24,578 nucleotides of DNA from Chara braunii (lineage: Eukaryota; Streptophyta; Charophyceae; Charales; Characeae), in contig BFEA01000390.1 of NCBI GenBank assembly GCA_003427395.1, positions 1,369,447 through 1,394,024 of the forward strand, written 5' to 3'. Below are positions 18,571 through 24,578 of this stretch, piece after piece (within the stretch, counting starts at the first letter, position 1; each line of letters begins with the position of its first letter). The translations under genes and the position numbers were made by a program. A model generated the notes under the pieces. That model saw only the letters and a program-made list of their open reading frames with translations. It did not search any database and was not told the DNA's origin.

Positions 18571-18583
18571 AGGATGGCAGGAG
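18571..18583 (+). other. Polypurine tract of element B
   Basis: AGGATGGCAGGAG precedes the 3' LTR directly. It is interrupted by T and C, so either mutated or a weak tract. Confidence 0.55.
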
Positions 18584-19440
18584 TGAAACGGTTTTCACCT
18601 CTTTGCAGTAGCAGATGCAGATCCCAAAGCTTGATCCCTAGACCTTGCCCTACCCGTGTACAATACCTGTGTAGACCCCGAGAGTTGAACCTGTGACCTG
18701 TGTATTCGTAAACAGTTGGTAGGCTGTCATAGGTCCGTAGGTAGCAGGGGTTCGATCTGTCGATCTGTAGAATAAAAGTCTTAGCGAGTTCCAGATGTCT
18801 TAGTTGTAGTCCTTCTAGAAGGTCAGCAAGTGGGCAAGTGGGCAAGTGGTGAGTCAAGTGGTGGACTAACTGCAGTGCGATTGCAGTACGACCTCGGTAG
18901 GTTAGCAGTGAGTCCCCATTCAGTCAGCGATAAGGTCCTGTTAGTCCCAATCCGGTCCAGCAAGTACCACGAAGGGACTGTGAGCACCATGGGCCGATGG
19001 AAAAGGGCAGACCAACGAGTTTCAGAAGTATAAATCAAGAGGCAGCGCCCAGCCACGAAATTCATTCCAGTGTGAGCCATGTGGAAGCGCTGCCACAAGC
19101 GACTTGTGCAAGGAGGTCTGCAGTGAGCCCGAAGCTGAAGTGGGAGAGAGAGAACGAGCGTAGCATAGCGATAGGGCAGTTGCAGACATAGCCGCCATAG
19201 CTAGAGTTAGTGTGTAGTGTGTGTGTGTATTGTGTGAGTGCAGAGTATTGCATGTGGGATATCCAGGGTGATCCGCTGTACGCAAACAGAGAGTTGTTTG
19301 GGCGCTAGTCGCCATAGCCATTGAACGCGAAGTCTTATTTGAGTTGCCATATCTCTGAGTTTTGTGTCGGCACTTGTCCCCAGTTTGCTATGTTCCTGTT
19401 AGCATGCATATGAGTGTGAAAGAAAATCAGTCTGATTGCA
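18584..19440 (+). repeat. Element B 3' LTR
   Basis: Direct repeat of 10885-11752, about 94% identical by hand count, with a shorter GT run. The TATA box is conserved at 19029-19035. It ends ATTGCA, followed by GGCAC. Confidence 0.95.
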
Positions 19441-19445
19441 GGCAC
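19441..19445 (+). repeat. Target site duplication of element B, right copy (GGCAC)
   Basis: Perfect copy of 10880-10884. The following AGGGGTGG continues the outer leader as in element A at 2594-2601. Confidence 0.9.
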
Positions 19446-19885
19446 AGGGGTGGGCCGGATTGCACACCTTCAAACACGCCGCTCAACCAAATACTGAGGG
19501 CGTTGACACAAAGTGACTTCTCAAGAGGAATACAGGGAGGGGGGGGATTCCGGCAACTGTTGGCTGTATTACTAATTAGATAAACTGCCATCCAACATAT
19601 ATCCACACAGGTAAACTATCTTTATTTTTGATTATTTAGTTGTACGGACTTGGTGACAATTGCCAAACAGCTGCAGATAGGATAGATCATTCCTTGCTGC
19701 ATTGCATTCTGTGTTAGTAATCTAAAAATAGAAATATTGTTACCTGTAGGATTTGACATTAGTTGCTGTTTACCACTTGACTATCTAGGCTGACCAAAAC
19801 TAATAGAAAATAATACTCGGCTGGGTGTTATGCCTAGGTAGGATCCAGTGTGGATTCTAGTTTAGACCACACTCCACAGTAGCTC
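19446..19885 (+). other. Outer element leader, second part
   Basis: AT-richer sequence with no credible ORF, ending directly before the gag start. Only its first 15-20 bases align clearly with element A's leader. Confidence 0.65.
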
Positions 19886-21725
19886 ATGGGAGAAAGGCAG
19901 TACGGGGGAGGAGGAACGATTAGTGTAACAATTTCACGTAGAACAGCTCTCAGTCGATCGATCACTTTCCAAGAGTTAGGACGAGGAGAGGAAAGGAGGC
20001 TGCGAAAGGAAGCCAGGGAGAGGGTGGCATTAAAGAGGTCTAGGGAAGCAGCAACCAGCCTCGAGGCAGCAATGGCTACCGCCTATAGCATGTAACAGGC
20101 CTTGTCCCAGGCCTCTTCGTCAAGAGTTATTCAGGGGGTTACTCAACGTTCCATCAGTCAAGCTGTTGGCTTGCAAGTCAGCCTGCAGACACTCTCACAC
20201 CGGAGGATTATGAGATCCTCCAAGTGGAAGCCCTTCATGATGAGCTTCAGCAGCAGTTGAGAAAAGCAGCAGAGAGAACACACAGCATGATAATGAGAAA
20301 GGCTAGACTAGGAACTAGAAGGTAGGAGCTAGGAAAGTTAGAAGAACTGGATGAGTCGACATTGGATTCCGCAATACAAGCATGCGTCGCTCGCTGCTAT
20401 GCATGGCACAAACGCAGGTTGTCCAGCAGGAAGTACTGGCTCAACTAGTGGCCGGTCGGGACCGGATTCTGGCTGCACTGCAGGCTCCTTGTCCAGTGAT
20501 GATGCAGCCTCAGTACTCCGTAGCTTCCCCTTCTGGTTGTGGCTCCCACAGTGACACCATCACCGGTAGGGCCCTCCTCCTCTCCTATGTTTGGCATGCC
20601 TCCTTCAGGTGGTTTAGTAGCAGTTAGTGTTCCGGTCCATAAAACTTCTGCTGTACCTTCGAGGACGGTGGCAGCTACAGTCCCATCGCCACGGCAAGCT
20701 CACGTTAGCATGCAGCAACCTGTCTCAATGGCTATGCAGCCAGCGCAGCAATCTCTTGGGCCAATCCAGCCTATGCAGTGGATGCCCAAAATTCCCTTGC
20801 TGAGTCCTGAACCTTTTTTCTGGCAACAGGAAAAAGGATGAGAACCTGGACACTTCGGTGAGAATTGTGCCTACCTATGTGAGGCACAAGCTCATGAGGT
20901 CAAAGCAACAAGTTATAGTCGCTGCCTCCTTTTTAGAAGGATCTGCAGCTCGATGGTTAAATGGTCTAGTGCATCAACAGAGCTATGGTGAGAACTTCGA
21001 TGCCTGGGCCCAGGCCCAAACAGTGGAGGACGTGGTACATGCTGTGTACAACAGGTGGCATGACCCTCAAGGGGCTCAGAAGACCACTGACGCAATCAAC
21101 AGTCTCGGTTCCAAACGGTACCGCACTCCTCTCAGAGTATCTGCGATGTCTGCCTACAGACGTCAAGAATAAGTTGTTGGATGAGGCCAACATCAACGTC
21201 CATAACTTCGCTTCTTTCGACAAGAAAGCCTTAGACATAGAGGCTAAGCTTGGGTCCGCTTATCAGGGTGAAACAGATGGTAGGAAGAAGAAACTTCCCC
21301 AAGACTGGAGGAGGAATGGCAATCTCATGTTCATCGACCATGATGGTCAGGCGACGGAGATTGACGACTTCCCTGACTATGGGGAAGACACAAAGCAGGA
21401 TGGGGCTAGTGAGACTTCGAACGAGGGAGTCGTAGCGCCCATCAAGGAAAAGACTAGGGGGACTTGCAAGCAGAAGGTAGGTCGGTCCAAGGGTCTGGGC
21501 GACCAAGGAACACCCACATGGGTGAAACTTGGTTTAGACTACGAGGTGTGGAGAGACCAAGTTGCTAGGGGTACTTGTCTGAACTGTGGCAACTATGGCC
21601 ACACGTCCACGACATGCCGAGGCAAGGTCACCACGAAGGTAGCCTCTCCAACAGTGGTGGGCTTATCTTCTAACCCTGGTGGTGCTTCTGCGAGCACTTC
21701 TCAGGGAAACACCTTGGGTCAGTAG
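19886..21725 (+). pseudogene. gag: Outer element gag, heavily frameshifted
   Basis: It starts at ATG 19886 and is homologous to element A gag (FQELGRGEERRLRKEARER against FQALEQGEERRLRRAHAL). An in-frame TAA at 20093-20095 and several shifts (about 20190, 20330-20400, 20840, 21110) break it. Recognisable pieces are the coiled-coil part near 20190-20350, a Pro/Gln/Ser-rich stretch at 20539-20800, the Gag core at 20858-21130 (SFLEGSAARWLNGLV, RWHDPQGAQ), and a clean C-terminal part to 21725 with the CCHC knuckle CLNCGNYGHTSTTC near 21577-21618. It ends at TAG 21723-21725, shortly after the slippery heptamer. Confidence 0.87.
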
Positions 21726-21745
21726 GAGTGTTAGCCACTCTTACT
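21704..21745 (+). promoter_or_regulatory. Candidate programmed -1 ribosomal frameshift site, outer element
   Basis: The heptamer GGGAAAC (21704-21710) sits in zero frame as CAG-GGA-AAC (X XXY YYZ). After a 10-nt spacer, ten pairs form between 21721-21730 and 21736-21745 with one G-U wobble and loop TTAGC. The gag stop TAG (21723-21725) lies inside the stem. The -1 frame is open from the heptamer into pol. GGGAAAC is an established slippery sequence in some retroviruses. Confidence 0.7.
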
Positions 21746-22500
21746 CGTGCTGAAGTGGTAACGTTGGCTTCACCAGTTCAAGCGTTCGCCAAGCCTATTG
21801 ACTCATCAATCGCCCCGCAGACACATTCAAACCCACCGATGCTTTGTTCGAGAAATGTGTCCGAGTCCCTAGAAGAGTTACAGTCTGAGTGGTCAGTGAA
21901 GGACCCCAAAAACTCTTAGGCGATGATTAGCAAAGGTCCTAGGCTTGAACATTTCGTGGTCGAGGTTAATGTAGGTGGCCGAAAAGTGGGCGCCTTAGCA
22001 AACTTAGGCTCTACACGAAATTTCATCAGTCTTGCTTCCGTGGACAAACTGCGCTTAGGGGACCAAGTGGCATTTACGCTCGCCAACAAGTGCAGCATGG
22101 CCGTCGAAGACTATGTTATGGACGTAGTCTGCACCTCGTCCTATGGAGGAGGGGAATTGAGACACAAGGTCTCATTCCTAGTTAGCGACAAACTGCCATT
22201 CGATATGCTACTAGGGACGTACTACCTCGAGGTTGCTCAGCCTCAATTCAATTGGGATATGAAGGTGATGATCCACAAGTTGCCCAATGGTAGCCCCGTT
22301 ACACCGCAAAAGTTCAAAGCTATCAGTCTAGTGGAGAACTATGGTTGCATGTGTGCATCCTCTTTCTATAAGTATTATAAGCAAAATTGCGAGGAGGGCG
22401 TGAACCTAGTCTTTGTCTCTGAGAAAGGGAAGGCCGTAAAATCACCCCCAGAGATAGAAGCAGTTGTTGCCCAGTATTCAAACATTTTTTAGGAGCCCTG
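21704..22500 (+). pseudogene. pol: Outer element pol, protease region
   Basis: This is the -1 frame relative to gag, reading through VGVLATLTRAEVV to the protease: EHFVVEVNVGGRKVGAL, then NLGSTRNFIS at the active site, and LPFDMLLGTYYLEV. The catalytic Asp is replaced by Asn (element A has GAC where this copy has AAC). Two in-frame stops interrupt an otherwise continuous frame: TAG 21917-21919, aligned with TGG in element A, and TAG 22490-22492, aligned with GAG. About 800 nt without a frameshift contrasts with the ruined gag. Confidence 0.87.
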
Positions 22501-23230
22501 TGGTGTGGTGGAAAGCGAGGTTGTCCATGCGATAGAAGTCGTCCCTGGTAGCGAAGTACCTAGAAGACGGATCTATAGGATGTCTCCCGCGGAGTGGGAT
22601 GAGCTCCGCCGCTCCCTCAAAGAGCTCACAGAGAAGGGATGGATTCGGCCTAGTACCTCTCCTTATGGTGCACCAATCTTATTCGTTCCTAAGAAGGGAG
22701 GTACACTAAGGATGTGCATTGACTATAGGGGTCTCAATGCCATCACCATTCAGAACGCGGAGCCCCTACCCCGCATCGACGACCTGTTGGATAGAGTGCA
22801 GGGATGCCGGTACTTCACAACGGATACTATCCAATTGCCATTAGACTTGAGGACCAGCACAAAAATGTTTTCCGGATCAGGCCTGTACGAGTTTGTGGTG
22901 ATGCCCTTTGGCCTATGCAATGCACCTGGGACATTCCAGCATGTGATGAATAGGATTTTTCATGATTACTTAAACAAGTTTATCGTCGTGTACCTCGACG
23001 ATATCCTTATCTTTAGTAAGACTGCAGAGGAGCACGCTGATCACTTGGAAACAGTGCTAGGTCTCCTAAAGCAGCACCAATACAAGGTCAACAAGGAGAA
23101 ATGTGAGTTCGGTCGCACCAAGATGTTGTACCTCGGTCATGAAATTTATGCGGATGAGTTGAGGCCGGACAAAGCCAAAGTGGCCAGCATATGTGACTGG
23201 CCCAGACCTGGGACTGTTACTGAGGTCCGG
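22501..23230 (+). pseudogene. pol: Outer element pol, reverse transcriptase
   Basis: The open frame has [48 protein letters not shown] and YLDD at 22991-23002, then YLGHEIY. Between RVQGCRYF and LYEFVV the sequence is seven codons shorter than in element A and reads TTDTIQLPLDL. The motif A aspartate context (KIDLKSxYHQ) is gone because of indels that together preserve the frame, so the polymerase would be dead despite the open frame. Confidence 0.9.
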
Positions 23231-23600
23231 TTGCTTTTGGGGATGACGGGCTACCATTGTCCGTTTGTCGAAAACTGTAGTACCATAGCTTCCCCATTAA
23301 CCGACCTAACCCACCTTAACACCCCTTGGGAGTGGATCGAAGAGTGTGAAGCGAGCTTCAAGAAATTGAAGTATGCCCTGACACACTATGAAGTCCTTAA
23401 ACTTCCAAATCTTGATCAACCTCTTGTAGTGACCATAGACACCAGCCAATACCGCATAGGCGTAGTCCTTGCGCAAAAGGAAGGGAAAAAGTTGAGGCCC
23501 ATCAAGTACATGAGAAAGAAGATGCCATTTCAAAAGTTAGCAAGGTCCACATATGAGAGTGAGCTTCATGCGATCTATACAGCGTACAAGCGGTTAACAG
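23231..23600 (+). pseudogene. pol: Outer element pol, RT connection and truncated RNase H
   Basis: It reads LLGMTGYHCPFVENCS, then the start of RNase H (VVTIDTSQYRIGVVLAQ, STYESELHAIYTA). Homology stops near 23580-23600, shortly after the catalytic Glu position. The rest of RNase H, integrase and the 3' LTR are absent. The frame runs on by chance to 23695 through a T-rich tract. Confidence 0.88.
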
Positions 23601-23900
23601 GGACCCTCACTTCTTTTTTTTTCTTTTGCCCTGTTTTATTTTTTGTCACGGTCTATGTGTGCCAAGTTTGGTGTTTGTTGGGGTCTTGGAGTTGACTGTT
23701 TTGGCTGGCCCTGAAAAATCCTGAAAATCCTGAAAACTAAAATGAGCTGAGTACGGACGCCGCCCGGCCGGGCGGGGCCCGGGCGCGTCGCTCGAGCAAA
23801 CCGGGCGGGCAAAAAAACTGCCCAGAAATATATTTTTCGAAGGCGGGGTCCTCCTGTGCTCGGCGAGAGGACCCCGAATCTGCAATAAAATTTTGGTTTG
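23601..23900. other. Unclassified segment after pol truncation
   Basis: Unrelated to the elements around it. It starts with a T-rich tract, has a triplicated TCCTGAAAA unit near 23709-23738, a 16-bp perfect GC palindrome (CCGCCCGGCCGGGCGG, 23760-23775), a small GGGC/GCCC stem-loop near 23808-23823, a strong hairpin and an AATAAA at 23884-23889. No protein recognised. It may be part of another, unidentified repeat that truncated the outer element. Confidence 0.5.
23844..23876. other. 10-bp perfect inverted repeat (hairpin)
   Basis: CGGGGTCCTC (23844-23853) pairs with GAGGACCCCG (23867-23876) around a 13-nt loop. AATAAA follows 8 bases later. Confidence 0.6.
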
Positions 23901-23978
23901 GGAGGGGGGACGGGTTGTCTGGTGTGAGGGGGGGGGGGACGGGTTGTCTGGTGTGAGGGGGGGGGGACGGGTTGTCTG
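23901..23978. repeat. G-rich minisatellite, three units
   Basis: Three copies of a unit of about 30 bp, G(n)ACGGGTTGTCTGGTGTGA, with G-runs of 6 to 12; the last copy ends GTCTGAGATG. The G-runs could form quadruplexes. Confidence 0.85.
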
Positions 23979-23988
23979 AGATGAAGAA

Positions 23989-24001
23989 TTTTTTTTTTTT
24001 T
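23989..24001. repeat. Poly-T tract
   Basis: Thirteen Ts. A second run of thirteen Ts closes the window at 24566-24578, so the GAA block is flanked by T-runs in the same orientation. Confidence 0.85.
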
Positions 24002-24030
24002 ACACCCGCCGCCCCTCACGCTACCCAGGC

Positions 24031-24578
24031 GGAGGAGGAGGAGAAGAAGAAGAAGAAGAAAAAGAAGAAGAAGAAGAAGAAGATGGGCGGAAGAGGAGGA
24101 GGAGAGAAGAGGAAGGAGAAGGAAATGAGGGACAGGCAGAGGAGAAAAGAAGAAGAAGAAGAAGAAGAAGAATGGCGGCTAGGGTTAAGGCGGCCGTGGA
24201 GGGGAATGGCGGCGTGGTATGCTGTTAGGGTATGGTTACAAGAAGAAGGAGAAGAAGAAGAAGAAGAAAAAGATGGGCGGAAGAGGAGGAGGAGAGAAGA
24301 GGAAGGAGAAGAAGATGAGGAGAGGCGGAGGAGAAAAGAAGAAGAAGAAGAAGAAGAATGGGGGCTAGGGTTACGGCGGCGGTGGAGGTAAATGTCGGCG
24401 CGGTATGCCAATAGGGTATGGCGGTCCAAGAAGAAGAAGATGGGCGGAAGAGGAGGAGGAGGAGAGAAGAGGGAGGAGAAGAAGACGAGGGGGATGTGGA
24501 GGAGGAGAGAAGAAGAAGAAGAAGAAGAAGAAGAAGAAGAAGAAGAAGAAGATGACGAGCGGAGATTTTTTTTTTTTT
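24031..24578. repeat. GAA/GGA-rich tandem repeat with a 170-190 bp higher-order unit
   Basis: Nearly pure purine (GAA)n and (GGA)n sequence. A longer unit starting AGATGGGCGGAAGAGG recurs at 24081, 24271 and 24439. Each of the first two contains a non-purine island with GGCTAGGGTTA(A/C)GGCGGC and a following TAGGGTATGG. Poly-Glu/Lys or poly-Ser reading frames here are artefacts of composition. Confidence 0.85.

Larger units (their letters stand above)
10885..19440 (+). mobile_element. Element B: full-length, defective Ty3/gypsy-like LTR retrotransposon
   Basis: Its LTRs of 868 and 857 bp bracket PBS, leader, gag and pol in the PR-RT-RH-IN order. It is inserted in the leader of the outer element with a perfect 5-bp target duplication. 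LTR divergence is about 52 substitutions plus indels, near 6%, so it may be somewhat older than element A. Its LTR and Gag N-terminus are unrelated to those of A and O, so it is a different family. Pol is homologous. It holds at least nine in-frame stops and five frameshifts. No internal catalytic domain has been deleted, although the integrase glutamate is substituted. Confidence 0.93.
606..23600 (+). mobile_element. Outer Ty3/gypsy-like LTR retrotransposon O (3'-truncated, split by two nested elements)
   Basis: This is the oldest element. Its own sequence is 606-687, 9167-10884 and 19446-about 23600. The LTR halves on either side of element A align in order with element A's LTR. Its PBS follows at 10059. 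The leader stops at 10884 and resumes after element B at 19441, where the join recreates a sequence matching element A's leader near 2588 (GACTTGGGCACAGGGGTGG type). Gag and pol follow, and pol breaks off inside RNase H near 23600. No integrase or 3' LTR of this copy is present. Gag is badly frameshifted. Pol is unusually clean, with only two in-frame stops. The exact 5' boundary (TGTGGCTC at 606) is inferred by alignment to element A's LTR start. Confidence 0.85.

Noticed and set aside
18660-18765. A genuine tRNA gene in element B 3' LTR
   Set aside because: No complete cloverleaf with an acceptor stem can be drawn; only box-like motifs, present in both LTRs.
19886-23695. Outer element as an active source element because pol is nearly open
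   Set aside because: Gag is frameshifted repeatedly, protease Asp and RT motif A are lost, and integrase and 3' LTR are missing.
23844-23889. Hairpin plus AATAAA as a transcription terminator of the outer element
   Set aside because: It lies beyond the truncation in unrelated sequence; no evidence connects it to the element's transcript.
24016-24429. Charged Glu/Lys or Ser-rich ORFs at the right end
   Set aside because: Pure consequence of GAA/GGA repeats; no start context or conserved protein.
1-24578. CRISPR array, bacterial operon or phage module
   Set aside because: No regular repeat-spacer pattern and no ribosome-binding sites; all repeats are LTRs or simple sequence, and the coding content is eukaryotic retroelement.

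Overview
The window is eukaryotic repeat DNA made of transposable elements. I see no host gene, rRNA, tRNA gene or CRISPR array. It holds three degenerate Ty3/gypsy-type LTR retrotransposons nested in one another, bounded by simple-sequence DNA. The Gag and Pol proteins (serine/glutamine-rich Gag, the RT block with [18 protein letters not shown], a GRGRPK-type tail with a chromodomain-like fold pattern) and the initiator-Met-type primer-binding site point to the green plant lineage. From memory they resemble the abundant retroelement proteins annotated in charophyte algae such as Chara. That species guess is an inference and was not searched.

Layout. 1-605: purine-rich microsatellite, a (GA)n tract, degenerate repeats and a short unique flank. 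606-687 and 9167-10055: the two halves of the 5' LTR of the oldest, outer element (element O). It was split by element A (688-9162), which has LTRs at 688-1735 and 8112-9162 (about 96% identical by hand count) and a 4-bp AGAG target duplication. 10059-10884: PBS and first part of O's leader. It was split by element B (10885-19440), with LTRs at 10885-11752 and 18584-19440 (about 94% identical) and a perfect 5-bp GGCAC target duplication. 19446-23600: rest of O, with leader, gag and pol, broken off inside RNase H. 23600-24030: unclassified segment with a GC palindrome, a 10-bp hairpin and a G-rich minisatellite. 24031-24578: GAA-rich tandem repeat.

All three elements have the order LTR, PBS, long leader (1.2-1.3 kb), gag, pol (protease, reverse transcriptase, RNase H, integrase, chromodomain-like tail); O is cut off before integrase. 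A and O are related subfamilies with alignable LTRs, leaders, Gag and Pol. B is a different family with an unrelated LTR and Gag N-terminus, yet it shares the PBS variant and one leader block with A and O. Every copy carries stops, frameshifts and lost catalytic residues, so none looks autonomous.

The most interesting signals are RNA-level. First, in O a slippery heptamer GGGAAAC lies in the correct register at the end of gag, followed by a 10-bp hairpin, and pol is open in the -1 frame. A keeps both heptamer and hairpin, and five of the ten pairs differ while all still pair. Second, a leader hairpin with a G-run loop is conserved across all three elements with compensatory stem changes. These are candidate frameshift and packaging or translation elements.
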